Assembly (NCBI GenBank): GCA_030549495.1 | Contig: JAUIRK010000627.1 | Location: 558,001 to 622,000 of the forward strand | Origin: Nectonema munidae | Taxonomy: Eukaryota; Nematomorpha; Nectonematoida; Nectonematidae | Length of the DNA: 64,000 nt | Direction of reading: 5' to 3' | Shown: positions 10,381-21,999 of the stretch, piece by piece | How positions within the stretch are numbered: position 1 is the first letter of the stretch | Layout of the letters: each line of letters opens with the position of its first letter | The notes under the pieces: generated by a model | Told to the model about the DNA's origin: nothing | Databases searched by the model: none | Seen by the model: the letters and a program-made list of their open reading frames with translations, nothing else | Translations under genes and position numbers: made by a program

Positions 10381-11560
10381 TTTTATAAAAATGTCAAATT
10401 ATCTTGTAATGCGACAAAATCGAATGATCTCACTATACTTTCAATGAAAAAGTTGTTTGAAAAAGAGACCCATAAAGAATATACGTGTTTTGATTTGTTT
10501 TTAGAAAAAATCGCCATCTTCATTTGACATGAAATGTTTCTAAGTACCCATAACATATTGTGCAACATTAAAAGTTAAAATCAAATGACCCCTAAACTTA
10601 TCAGGGAGTTTATATTGGGTAGTTTAAAGTATTGTTTTGCTTTCAAGACTCCATTTTTACTATTCTAAACTCATTATTCCAACTTTAAAAAAGAATCTTT
10701 TTTCTTGATATTCAATTTACTTTAAAATAAATTGCACAATTATTCGATATCGGTTTATTTGCAAGGTCACTCCACTTTTTTCTTTCAAAGAAAAACCAGA
10801 AATAAACGTCGCGCTTTTACATTCTTGTTTTTCGTCTTCAAATATCAATAGAAATTTAGAAAAAGTTTTCCTATATAATATATTATGTTAACTAATTTAC
10901 AAAATATAAAAATACTTTAGTGGCGGTTAATATATATATTTTGTCACTTAAATAACTTTATCAATATTTCTACAAAAGATAAGAATTTTAGTAAAAAATT
11001 GTTTTTGTTCAAATAACCCTATGAAATGTAATGTACCATATAGCCAGCACAAACCGATACAGCTGAATCGTCAAATTAACCCGTTAACGACCAGAATAAT
11101 CAGACGATATCTAGCATAAAACAGAAGATTTGTATTAAAGAGCATTAATAAATGCAGACGATTAACATTTTTGTAAAGTCGACATTCTTTGGCATTTATT
11201 ATTTTTATGCGACTCATCAGTCATCTCTACGCGCCCTTTGTTCACTCATCGTTTCCATTAAGATTGTCACCAACTCACATGAATAAACTCTGTTACGAAG
11301 ATAATATTCTTTTTTAAAACATGCTAAATCTTGATGCATGTTTAGCATTCGTATTTATTATTAATGTTCAAACATTGACTACTTTCATTCTTACACGGTC
11401 CGTTAGAAAGAATATAACATTTTTTGTTTTCTCTTCAATTTTTATAAGAAATTTTATTGAATTCAATACTCTATTTCGTTATCATTATTTACTCTCTTCT
11501 ACTTTAACAAAAAATACTATTTAAAAAATAAAATAACACTTTAACATTTTAAGGCTCAAT
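10381..11560. repeat. Dispersed repeat family, copy A
   Basis: Collinear blocks recur at 27975-29600 (copy B) and 34740-35260 (copy C). Examples are CAAAATCGAATGATCTC then ACTTTCAATG (10413-10445 against 28016-28051), a block with CTATTCTAAACTCATTATT (10659), CATTCTTGTTTTTCGTCTTC (10821) and CACTCTCTTCTACTTTA late in the unit. Copies are diverged by many substitutions and indels. No coding capacity, TIR or tRNA head is visible, so the class is unknown. Confidence 0.6.
11080..11160. mobile_element. TTAA MITE of the CAGACGA family
   Basis: Begins CCCGTTAACGACCAG just after TTAA (11076-11079) and contains CAGACGA, ACAGAAGATT and GCAGACGA in the same order as the element at 35109-35239 read in reverse. 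The right end is eroded. It is inserted in dispersed repeat copy A. A piggyBac-type origin is inferred from the TTAA and CCC start. Confidence 0.55.
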
Positions 11561-11582
11561 CAAGCTCAATTTTTATAACTGT

Positions 11583-11725
11583 AAAGGTACCATAGGGTGT
11601 TTTCATCGAGAAGGCACAATTGCGCTGCTTGTATCGAACTATGAGGAAAGCAGGCTTGATGCGGGATCGAACCCAAGACCTTGAGTTATCGAATCCAGCA
11701 TCTAACCAACCCTACTCACGCCCCT
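11583..11725 (-). repeat. tRNA-derived SINE, main family
   Basis: Reverse-complemented, it starts GGGGCGTGAGTAGG, runs through GGTTAGATGC and a B box GGGTTCGATCCCGC, and ends in GAGAAGGCACAATTG and a conserved tail with GGTACC. The same unit occurs at 23496-23640 and 28676-28809. Polymerase III A and B boxes make it a tRNA-derived SINE rather than a functional tRNA. Confidence 0.85.
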
Positions 11726-12983
11726 GTACTAAATTTATTAATATTTTTAAACTTCATGTTGGGAAAAAATTGGTTTTAAGCCAAAATTGAATTTAATACT
11801 TGCATATTTTTTCAGGTGTGATAATTTCCTCGATTTATATTTCGGATGTTTTATTCTTTTTATGGTTCTAATTTAAATTATGCTATAACAGATTTGAAAT
11901 TTTTAATTGTTTCCTAATAAATTCTGCTTAAACTTTCAATAATCTTCGTTATTTGAAATTTGATAAGGTAAAGTTTGCATTATTTTAATTGATTTTTAAA
12001 ATATTATTTGCTATTTTTAACCCCTTAGCATTTACATATTAGTTAAATTGATTAGTTAATTAATAGTTAAAAATTATTCGGTTAATAATAATAATTTATT
12101 GATTTGCTAAGTTGATAAAGTAAACAAACTATTCTATTATTCTAAATCAAAAGTAATAAAGATTAGTATACTTATACTAATTTCAATGGACAGTGAGGGT
12201 CACTAGATATTTTAAGTAACCAGTACTAGTTTTTTTAATGAATGTAACGCTCTATGCTTTTAGCACAAGTTAATGGAAACGTTTACAAATTTTGAACTAA
12301 TTTCTTTGTTGAATTTTAAAAAATTCATCTGCCACAAGTTGGACATGGGAGATAACTCTTAGTCACTATCTTCCGAACCCTTAATAGGATGAAGACCTAT
12401 ACTAACCTGTTATAATTTTATTCCCCATAATCAATTAAATTTACCTCTATTTAGACCTAAAATTTGTTCCATGTGTGATTTGATATAATAACAGAATGGA
12501 GAGAGGAAGGTGTAAAGATCATTGTGAATTTAAATATTTATTCAATTGCATATTACTACAGCATAGCTAGACTCTGACTTTCCAGTATTCATAGAGATAA
12601 CGGGGCGAGTCATTGTCCATAAAATATTCTATTTTCGACTGCAGAGATTTTACATAGGAATTAATTTCTGATTTTGCATGCTATATTTAGAGAAGAAAAT
12701 AAGGGGAACCTGTGTTGCTAGGGATGGTCTGTGAAGAACTTTGAGTGCAGTTTTTTGAAAGTTTCGAAGAAAGCACAGACATTTCTTCAAAAACTAGAGA
12801 TGAACTAGAATAAAAAGAAAAAATATTTTTAAAAAAAGTCCACAAAAACTAAAGTTCAAGAACTAAAAAAACTTTAATAAAAATGAATTCACCAAACGTT
12901 AAATAGTATTACTTATTTTACCTCCATAATCCATGAAGCAGTCACAAGAAAAATTCGAAAAAGTAAAAAAAAATACCTTTCTA
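11726..12983. other. Unassigned AT-rich stretch
   Basis: No gene, terminal repeat or RNA fold was recognised. CAGTGAGGGTCACTAGATATT at 12191 resembles phrases in the dispersed repeat family near 29295, so part may be further repeat debris. Confidence 0.35.
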
Positions 12984-13780
12984 TTAACCCTATGAGTGAC
13001 GGGGCCACTTAGACCCCACTCCCCATCAACTAAAATTTCTATTGTACAAAAATGGCTAAATTATATGCTCTCAAACTTTTTGACTTTTCCTAAAATCGTT
13101 AGCTGCATCTTTTGATATCATTTTCATGGTAGTTAGATGAAAGTATGTCAATATTAATTTCGGGGTCATTTTTTGAAATTTGGTTTTCAAAATGTCTAAA
13201 AGTGTCAATCAATTTTGTGGTTTCTGAAACTCCAAGGATAACTAATCAAATGTACATTTTTTTTAGCAAATTTTTTATAACTTATAACTTAGTGTTTATA
13301 TTAGATACCCTTTTGAAAATTTATAATCATATATATTGGAACACATAACACTTATATATAGATATTTTCAAATAAACAGGGCAGCTTTGGAGCAAATGTC
13401 AATCAAAATTTGATTGATAATAAAATTGTTTACGAAAGCATTCATTCAAATTTTAAATAAAATTAATTTTTTATACCAAATCGACCATGCTGATTTGATT
13501 TCTCAACTTAGCTTTCACTATTAGGGTGTGAAATTTTATGAAAGTCTCAATCAAATTTGCGATTTTCGCCTGAAAATCGTGTCCAAAATATTATTCAAAT
13601 TTTAAATAAAATATATTTTTATACTAAATCAATCATGCTGATTTCATTTCAGTACTCAATTTTTGCAATTAGGGTTACAAAATGTCTAAAAGTATTAATT
13701 ATTATTGAATTTATAATATATTTTCAAGCTTGGCATCGAATAACAGATTTGATTGATTTTCATGAAAAATAAATGACACC
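12984..13780. repeat. Possible TTAA-element terminus followed by an internally repetitive stretch
   Basis: TTAACCCTATGAGTGACGGG at 12984 is GC-rich and looks like a piggyBac-type end, but no matching right end was found. Behind it, two blocks with TCATTCAAATTTTAAATAAAAT and then CATGCTGATTT repeat at about 13440 and 13590. AAATGTCTAAAAGT occurs at 13191 and 13680. This may be one decayed non-autonomous element. Confidence 0.35.
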
Positions 13781-15558
13781 ATCAGATTCACAATCAATTA
13801 TTTAGTGGGTTCACGGGAGATTTTGTAAAAATATAGTTTAAGAAAAAAGAAGGAAATGAATGCCTGATGAAATGAAAAAGCGCGTTATAACAATGTCCCG
13901 GCTACACATATCACGTAAATTTAGTCTTTATTATATACCGCGTAAATTTGGTCAAAATAATAATAAGAATGGAAGACAAAGAAGGATTAACTGTTTTTTA
14001 TTTTTAACAAGAATATGTCAGACAGGGTTTTATGGAACTATGAAGTTTCAAATGTTAAGTGACAGGAAGTTTGTGATTTCTTGTCTCACTTTGCTCCAAT
14101 TTTGATCATTAGTTGAGAAGCTTCATCGTTTCTTCTTACGTCATATCTTCATCGCGGCCTTTTGTAGCAGAATATGCACCATACACTTCTTTGAAGTGTA
14201 AAATAAGCAATCACTTATTGATTTTCAATCATGTAATGCATGTTATACTATATCTCAGACATGTTACTATTATGTAGATTGCATAGATTATATTATAATT
14301 ATTATACAAATCAACAACCAGAAAGGTTATTCTAAATAGCCTTTAGATTTCAAAAACGTTAGCTCGTAAAACAGGTCTAAAATCTAATTGCTCGTTTTAT
14401 AGTTTTTGATTATAGACATTATAGAGGAAAAACGTTCATCAAAAAAGCGTATTCAACAATAGACCTTGCAATACATAAAATGTTAGCTTTTAAGTATGTT
14501 TCAAAAAATAATTGAAGAATCGAGAGGTAAGAGTAAAATTTTCAAATACATGAAAAAATCGCGAGTCTCATTATTTCGTTTAAGACTCCCATCACTACAG
14601 GGTACCGTTATTTTAAAAAAACGTAGTGATCATCTTATACGATTTAAACAGTTTTGGAATTGCTTTAAAGAATTTATATCTACTTCGTATATATTTAAGT
14701 TTTAATACTTTACGAGCATCTAAAAGCTCAGAACTTCCTTTTTATGAAGACAATAATAATATGGACGACATACATGCACATTACAAACTTAAGCTATAAG
14801 TAATCATGGTTTACCTAATTAAGCATATTGTTCAACATAATTTTTGACACAGTGTAGATAATAAGGTATAAGTGCAAATAGATACATACAAATAATCGGG
14901 TATGCTTCGCAAATGTACCCGTGCAATTTACCTATTAATGTTTTCCAAAAATGTCTTCTTTTTTTGCATTTCTATTTTCATATTATTCAGTACACATTTT
15001 CATACTTTTAATTATTTATTGCATACACTGTGTGTGTCAATTGGTGCCGGTTCAAAACGCCTGGAAATAATAATTTATTTTTTGAAGTTTATTCTATTTG
15101 GACAGTTTTCAAAGCGGTCGATTTGACACGAAATGATAGTGATCAATTTGACTTGAAAGATGAAAGTGATCATACAAAAATACCTTATTCCTTTGGTTTG
15201 AAAAACAATTAAACAGCAAATTTAAACGGAAAATCAGTTTGAAACCAGAAAAGATGTGACTAATTTAAACAGGAAAACAAAAATATAAGTAATTTCTAAT
15301 TTTGGTCCAAAATTTCAGGACTAGTTCGATTCGATAAGATCGATAAATTAGGAATCTCATATCTGTTTTTTATGCATGTGAAACAACAAAGTCTTAAGTT
15401 TAACATATTCTTAGAAAAATATATAGGGTAATAATTGGAAAAAAGCGTAGATACAAGAAAAAAACTAAATTTTTAAATATTTTTTGTAGTTTCAAGTTTC
15501 AGGCGTTCTTGTATCGGGCGATTTGGTTCTGGGTGTTTTGACTCAAATTCGTGTCAAT
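13781..15558. other. Unassigned stretch
   Basis: Several open frames of 60-80 codons lie here, but they have low-complexity composition and no recognised family. No terminal repeats or splice-bounded exons were found by eye. Confidence 0.35.
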
Positions 15559-15559
15559 T

Positions 15560-15828
15560 AGAGGTGTATCGGATATCCGCAAAAATTTTTATATCCTCAT
15601 TCGCGGATCATTTAAATTTCAACATCCGAGTCGCCAATTTTTAAACATTTTTCTTTTTTTTATATGCCGCAAAGTATTTTCTGGAATTTTTACTTAATCC
15701 TACATTTTTATGCTAACAACACATATACATTGACATCTTTTCTCTAAATTTTTAGGAATTTATTTATTTTTATTTGCTAACATAATTAATTCTGATGATA
15801 ATTAATTCTGACATCCGCGGATACATTG
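15560..15828. mobile_element. hAT-like non-autonomous repeat, copy 1
   Basis: Starts AGAGGTGTATCGGATATCCGC and shares a collinear series with 28199-28465 and 53165-53565: CATCCTCAT, TTCAACATCCG, TTTTTAAACAT, GACATCTTTTCTC, ATTCTGACATCCGC. The longest copy has inverted CAG...GGTGTA ends, so a hAT-type MITE is likely. This copy lacks a clean right end. Confidence 0.6.
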
Positions 15829-15936
15829 AATGTGTATGTGTGTGTGTGTGTGATGTGCTCTACTACTGGTGTTAAACTTTATACAATCAGATAGGAGCTA
15901 AGAATACTGTAAATCACGAAATTTAAATTGTCTTAA

Positions 15937-16052
15937 CCATTTGAGGACAGCAAATCTTAAGATCGTCTTCTTTTTTGAATGGAATTTTATATACTTCAAG
16001 CAGAGGTATTCATTTCATGGTACACAGCTGCCACACTGCTCCCCTCAAAGGG
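15937..16052. mobile_element. 116-bp TTAA MITE
   Basis: TTAA at 15933-15936 and 16053-16056. The inner ends are CCATTTGAGGACAGC and, reverse-complemented, CCCTTTGAGGGGAGC, so 11 of 15 positions match. Size, TTAA duplication and C-rich ends indicate a piggyBac-type non-autonomous element. The sequence differs from the CAGACGA family. Confidence 0.75.
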
Positions 16053-16056
16053 TTAA

Positions 16057-17401
16057 AATGTCTTTGGATTGGGATTAGAAATGAATGAGCAATATACAAT
16101 TAAATTTAGGCTAACGCCATGTTCGTCATAAAGATTTTTGAATTATGGCTATTTCATAAAATCAAGGGGTGAAATTTTTTGAATTGAAAAGCATTTGAAG
16201 GCAGACAAAGAACACGACTGAATTAAATATAATTAAAAATAAATTATTATATTTTAATTACTTTTAGTATGAGACCTGATTCAACAGGTTATGAAAATAG
16301 GAAAGAATTCACTTATAACCGAGCGATTTTTCCATTTCACAACTTTTCCTCAACAAATTGCCACATTTGCTCCTCAACTCCTTGAGGGTCCACATAGACC
16401 ATTTTCAGAAACACTGATTTTAACAAACAAAAAAAATTTTTTTTATTATTTTTTAAAATGGCGATTTAGACTAAAATTTATCATCAGATTATTCACTAGT
16501 CTAAATCAGTATAATCCTGATAAAATCGGCATAGTTCACATGTATGTTCGGTAATTAAAAAAAAAATCGGTTTCGGGGTCCAGGCACCTAGAAATTAGCC
16601 GGATTCTAAACATAAACGTTGGTATCCGTTAAATTGTTCGAAAAAAAATGAAACTACATTGTTTCTAATATTTGCAATAAGATAAAATAATACGGCTTTA
16701 TTCTTGTTAACTGAACAGTTCAAATTCACGAACGAGTACATTTATATAGGTCTTCTTCTTTTTTTCTACATCGTTTTTTGTCATTGTTATAAAGGAAGGG
16801 TACATTTTTATCACTACTGTTATTCTTCGTGATTTAAAAAAAATATATAACTATTGTTGTTAATCTTTACTCTATTAGTATGAAATATTATATGCAAGAG
16901 TTCTTAAAATTCGTCGTGAAAAAACGCAGTTTACGGGGTGCTTTGAAATTACTTCGGATTGCTTCGAGCAATTGGTTTGTCAAATTTACATAGAATCAAG
17001 CTTAAATATTTAAACTTCGACTAAAGAAGAGTCATTCCTTATCGTTACAAAAAAATAAAAAATTTAACCCCCAAATACGAGACTTATCCCTTTAAAATCT
17101 CGGACTACGAAATCCGATTGAACTCACTACAAAATTCAAAAATAGGGATATAACTTACAGATGCTGAAAATTGAAATGGATGAAAATGAAAAGAAAGTGT
17201 GTGTGTGTGTGTGTGCGTATGTGATAAAATCGAATAGCTGCTGCTACACTTGCTTTCAAATGATTGATAAATAAGATATACTGCATATAAGTGCTTGTCA
17301 TTTTTCTGCATCTGCAATAATATCCGACATCATCCTTTTCATCACATTTTGGAACAAAAACAGGAAGAAGATGATGCACAAGAAATATTGTATTTCATAA
17401 G
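16057..17401. other. Unassigned AT-rich stretch
   Basis: Contains a short GT run at 17197-17215 and open frames without recognisable content. No gene or element ends were identified. Confidence 0.35.
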
Positions 17402-17408
17402 AATTATT

Positions 17409-17862
17409 CGGTCAGACTAAACACCCCAAAACGCGGCAAATAATTTTAAAGCATTATAAAAAAAGATGGTTAGACTAAAAACCCCAAAAAAATTAGAAAG
17501 TTTTAGGGAGTTTTTAGGATCTTTTTTGTAGTGCTTTAGAAATATTTGTCGTTTTTTGCAATTTTTTGAGGTGATTAGGGATTTTTGCGGTGTTTTGGGA
17601 TGCTTGTGGGGTGTTTTGAAGAATTTTTAAGATTTTTTTTTGTAGTGCCTTAGAATTATTTGCCGTGTTTTGACGTGCTTTCGGTTATTTCTAGGTGTTT
17701 TGGGATTTTTAGTACCCTTTTTTTGTAGTGCTTTAGAACTATTTGTCGTTTTTTGAAGTGTTTTGGGGTGCGTCCTGTTATTTCTGGGTGTTTGGGGTTT
17801 TTTTTATCTAACCCTCTTTTTTGTAGTGCTTTAGAATTATTTGGGGTGTTTAGTCTGATCCG
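17409..17862. mobile_element. 454-bp MITE with GACTAAACACCCC ends and internal repeats
   Basis: Left end CGGTCAGACTAAACACCCC and right end, reverse-complemented, CGGATCAGACTAAACACCCC. AATTATT flanks both sides (17402-17408 and 17863-17869). The phrase TTTTTTGTAGTGCTTTAGAA with an ATTTG follow-up recurs at about 17522, 17635, 17717 and 17815. TIR with a 7-bp (possibly 8-bp) target duplication suggests a hAT-like MITE. Confidence 0.8.
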
Positions 17863-18534
17863 AATTATTTCCTCTCATAAAATGATTTTTTATATTACAT
17901 AAACACATCACATACGGTCGGACTAAACACACAAAAACATCCCAAAAAACTCCAAAACACACTAAAACTTCTTTTACTCTTCATTTTATATGTTTTTATA
18001 ATTGATGAGTAGTAAGAAAGTTTTGCTATCTGCTCTATTATAGAGTCCTAATTTTTTTGCAAAATGGATAGTTCTGATTCTACCTCTTTGTTCTTTGTGT
18101 TTGCTTTTACATATTAATTAATATATATTTTTTCCTTCTTAATTTTTTTAAAGCAAAGCCAAATTTATTATAAATTTTTTAAAAAAAAAGAGAAAAGTTT
18201 TATTTTTTTTTTCGATTGTTTAAACTATAATAGTATATTTTTTTTAGAAAAAACATCACTCAACAATTCGAAAAATCTAAGTTTTATTGCAAAATATATT
18301 TAATATTTTATTTTTCTGAAACAAATTTACAAAAAGTCATACAGTTCACTATCACTAAACCGGAACAATCAGTAATCCTGCTAAAATTGTTAAATATAAT
18401 TTTTTATATAAAATTTAATTTATATAAATTTATTTTATAGTTATATAATTATATAATTATATAACAAGTATATAATAAATATATGTTTAAGCGAAATTTA
18501 TTAGTTTAAAATTCTAATAAATTAATCTTCTAAG
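17863..18534. other. AT-rich stretch with one related terminal motif
   Basis: GGTCGGACTAAACACACAAAAA at 17916 resembles the end of the neighbouring MITE. A reverse-oriented match, GTATTTAGTCCGACCC, lies at 21102-21117. The two could bound a 3.2-kb element, but no target duplication supports this. The rest is A/T-rich with ATATAATT repeats near 18430-18480. Confidence 0.3.
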
Positions 18535-18760
18535 AAGGCTTGCTGCTCCTTCGGGGGCCGCGAATATATGGAGAGGGTTGCGAATTTCGTATTCGTTATC
18601 AGTCTGGGACGGTAGCCTCATGCCAGAATTCTGGCTGTTTTTTGGTTCAATAAATCTCGTGGTGCCCTAAAATTAGGGGCCGAAACTTTGAAGGAGGCAT
18701 TCTTGTCCAGGGTCTTTATTCTGGCCCATTCGGTGAAACTAGGTGTTGTTGATGGCGTTA
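18535..18760. other. GC-rich island of unknown origin
   Basis: About half G+C in a region that is otherwise roughly 70% A+T, with sharp edges. Open frames exist on both strands. One plus-strand frame reads NKSRGALKLGAETLKEAF, and a minus-strand frame reads FTEWARIKTLDKNASFKV. Neither was recognised. It could be a transposon coding scrap, a LINE 3' region or an RNA gene. Confidence 0.4.
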
Positions 18761-21170
18761 ATTATTATTCTTCATGTTTTATGTTATAACGTGCTAAAAA
18801 TGCCAACTTTGTATGATGTTATATTGAACATATTACTTTGAAACTTACATGGCAGTAGTTTTTTAATTAACAAATTTTTTATTAAAAATTTGGGGTAAAG
18901 ATAAGTCAGGGTCACTCAGGCCCTATACGGCCATGCGAGGGTTTTAAAACATATGCGTCTCAGTTTCAAAAACCTAAGCTTATATCAACAAAAATATGCA
19001 ATTTTTCCCAATTTAATTTAACTTGAAAAATATTCATTAGTATATAAACAAACTTTATTTTAGAAATATTCAACAAATAAAGTTAAAAATTTATATTAAT
19101 AAGCAAATATTTATTAATTATCTAATGCAAAATGCCTCCTTTAATAAATTATTTCCTTTCATCAAAATAAGTATAAGTAAAACAATTTAAATTTTCACCA
19201 CTAAAAAAATAAAATACAATAAAAATAAATGTCTCCTGAATTCTAAACTTGGTAAGGTTACTTCTTAACGATATTGTTTTATAAAATGCACTGTACATTA
19301 TAAAGAATTTAGATAGAAAAAAATTGAATTTACCACTTGTTTTTACCACTTGAACTTTGAGGGAAAAGATGTGTAGGATGTTTGGGAAAAAAATCAACTA
19401 ATTAAATTTATTCGGATTGGAAATCCTATTTAACATTTATCAACGAGGTAATGAACATAGATAGTTGATAAGAGTTCGCGTTATGTTCTTCAAAACTATC
19501 AAAATAATTTATAGTTATGTTGAAAGCAATATCCTCCATACTTACTTATATATCGAATAATTTAGAAATTCTCTTCTACTTTCATATAGTGAGTTTTAAA
19601 AAGTCATCTGTGCGATTTTTGTTTTTTTCCACAACCTCAAGAGGTTAAACATGGGAAACTACCCCTCAAAATTTATTTTCAAAAGGACTCATAATTTTAT
19701 CCACTATAATCATTTAAATATTAATACCATTTAGAATAAAATTTGCTAAATCTGCTTAAAGATATCTTTTTGACAAGCTCAAAAAAGTTTGAGTGATTAA
19801 ATTTTGCTACGTGTTTCACTTGAAATATTAAAAATGGGGAGACAAGAGAGTAAAAACTCTCGTGTTTGCAAAAACTTATTCAACTTGATACTGTTTTTAT
19901 CATTTACCTCCACTATAATAACTTAATGAAGAAAACAGACTATCAGAAGAAGTAAATATATCAATGTACTGCTAACTAATAAAGTTGACAAACTGAGTGA
20001 ACATCTAAATTTTAGATTAACTCACTAATGGATCCAAAAGTATGAATTATTATTGACTGTTTTGCGCAGTCATCAATTTGAAGAAGAAAATCTTAGACAA
20101 CTTACGACTTTGCAAGGGAGTAGCACTTTGATTAGAAATGGAAATATGGAACTAGATCTGTTTTTTTAATAAAAACTAATGGAAGTGTGTCGTCATCAAT
20201 GATTACGTTTTTACAAGTTTTGTATACTTCTCAATTAATCAAATCATTTACGTACAGCATTCACAAATGTGTAGCTAGTAAGTATGCTAAAGATCTGTTA
20301 TTGATTTATTATTACAAAGTGTTGAGTAAGAGGGATGGATATAATACACAGTGAACTTCCTCTCACAATACATTCCGATCATCTCTACAAAAATGTTTAT
20401 AATAGTGGAAAGCGTCACAAGCTTTTTTCATTGCAGGAGAATGATGTGTATTATTAATTATTATATTTGCACTGTAAGCTCTCAATACCACGACGATAAC
20501 TGGAGTACTACTTTTATCAAATAAAATAGCCTTGTTTGCAATTCTGATGACATCAGTACCTTTTAGCTCTTCTAGATGGGGGGGGGGGGGGGGGGACACT
20601 GAATATTTCGTTTTGCGATATTTTCACTGATTAAACAAAATTGAGTTATGTTCTTTTGGATGCAGATATGCTCTATCTATAAGACCTAGAGGAATGGGGT
20701 AAAGCAAAGTTTCTTGGAAAACATTCAATCATGAAAGATATGATGATTTTTTTTAAAGGATTTATTTCACAGTGGTGGCCGAAAACTTTTACACGGCATT
20801 GTATATGTGTATTTGCAATTGTATTCTATCGACAAATACAAGACTATGACGTATACAGTTATAGATACAAAAGCAAGCCAAAATAAACTTATAGGTTTTT
20901 ATTCGAGAAAATTTACTTTTGTCATGCATATTGTGCATATCAAGTCGTATGAAAAGATTAATATACTTTTTATAACACAAAAAAATCTTATAGATACTCT
21001 ATAGTAGTAGTTCTCAACGCTCCCTCCGATAAAAATTCTCTCAACTGCCAGAAGTATTGTAACAAAAAGAATTAACAACCGAAAAAGTTCCGTGTATTTT
21101 GGAGTATTTAGTCCGACCCAATCACCTGCATTACGACTAACGAGATAAGGAAGATGAGCCTAGCTTGACG
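18761..21170. other. Unassigned stretch with one TTAA-type terminus
   Basis: GGCCATGCGAGGGTTTTAA at 18930-18950 is, in reverse, a C-rich piggyBac-type end, but no partner was found. A G run of about 19 lies at 20578-20596. No gene was recognised. Confidence 0.35.
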
Positions 21171-21178
21171 GATTAGAT

Positions 21179-21510
21179 CAGAGGACCCCAAAGTGGCCGA
21201 TATCGCAACCTTGGGGTCTATGATAGTTTTCTAGGTGTCGATTATTACATAGAAGTTGAAAGGGGGTCTGTTATGCTATGAAGATTCAATTAAATTTCTA
21301 GGCAGGGCAAAATCGAGATACTCATGAAAGTTATGCATAAGTTAGTATATAAACAAATAATAAAATATTCTTTAAAAGCTAAATTTTCATATGCTTATCC
21401 TCAGAAATGCAAAAAAACATTTCATATTTTTATTTAACTTGCCTGGGGGTCGAGAAGAAAACAAATAATCTATGGAGTTGGCGACGGTTTAAAAAGTTTG
21501 AGGACCCCTG
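21179..21510. mobile_element. hAT MITE with exact 8-bp target duplication
   Basis: GATTAGAT flanks both sides exactly (21171-21178 and 21511-21518). Ends are CAGAGGACCCCAAAGTGG and, reverse-complemented, CAGGGGTCCTCAAACTTT, the classic hAT CAGGGGTCCTCAAAC type. At 332 bp it carries no coding sequence and is a non-autonomous hAT. Confidence 0.92.
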
Positions 21511-21760
21511 GATTAGATACTCTTTTGACAAATCGAAGTGAACGTTTAATATAAAAAGCACTGCGAAACGCCCATATAAGGCGAGTCAAAAGATTTTAAC
21601 TTTGTTACGATTTTTTTTATAAAATTTCCTTAAATTTTTATTGAGCTCAGTCATGAGACTTACACAGACATGTGAACACATTACACCCGAGAATGCACTT
21701 TTTTCTTTCAACGAATACATATACACCAGAGCCAAGCGGGGACCCCGATCTTCCCCGGTG

Positions 21761-21997
21761 TTGTTGTTTGTAGCCCCTAAATTATACTAACTCTATATGA
21801 GTATAATCTATCAGTTCAAAACAAAGCTTTGTTTAAAACGAGAAAGTATTTCCATAAAAGCAAGTACTCTCAGGGAAAAGTGTAGAATTTTGTTACACTT
21901 TCGCAGCAGCAGTGATAAACCAGTGTAATTACAGCCAACCCGCAAAAATCCACCATAAGGTACTGCTGGCTTTTTGCAGTCTTCTACATATGGCTAG
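21761..21997 (-). repeat. Retroposed repeat with (CAA)n tail, copy 1
   Basis: Read on the minus strand, the unit starts near CTAGCCATATGTAGAAG and ends GGGGCTACAAACAACAA. It matches 33515-33769 closely in the other orientation, including AGCCAGCAGTACCTTATG, CGCTGCTGCTGCGAA and AACTGATAGATTATACTCAT. A tail of CAA units suggests a SINE or a truncated LINE 3' end. Confidence 0.75.
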
Positions 21998-21999
21998 AT

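Noticed and set aside
12984-13025. Complete piggyBac-like element starting at 12984
   Set aside because: Only one end is visible. No inverted partner or second TTAA-flanked end could be found within several kilobases.
17916-21117. A 3.2-kb element bounded by GGTCGGACTAAA and its reverse
   Set aside because: The ends match only over about 15 bp, there is no target duplication, and no coding sequence inside supports it. Kept only as a note.
21151-21166. CCTAGCTTGACGGA as a second PB1-type terminus
   Set aside because: It matches 14 bases of the PB1 left end, but no TTAA precedes it and no partner end is near. It lies just outside the hAT target duplication.
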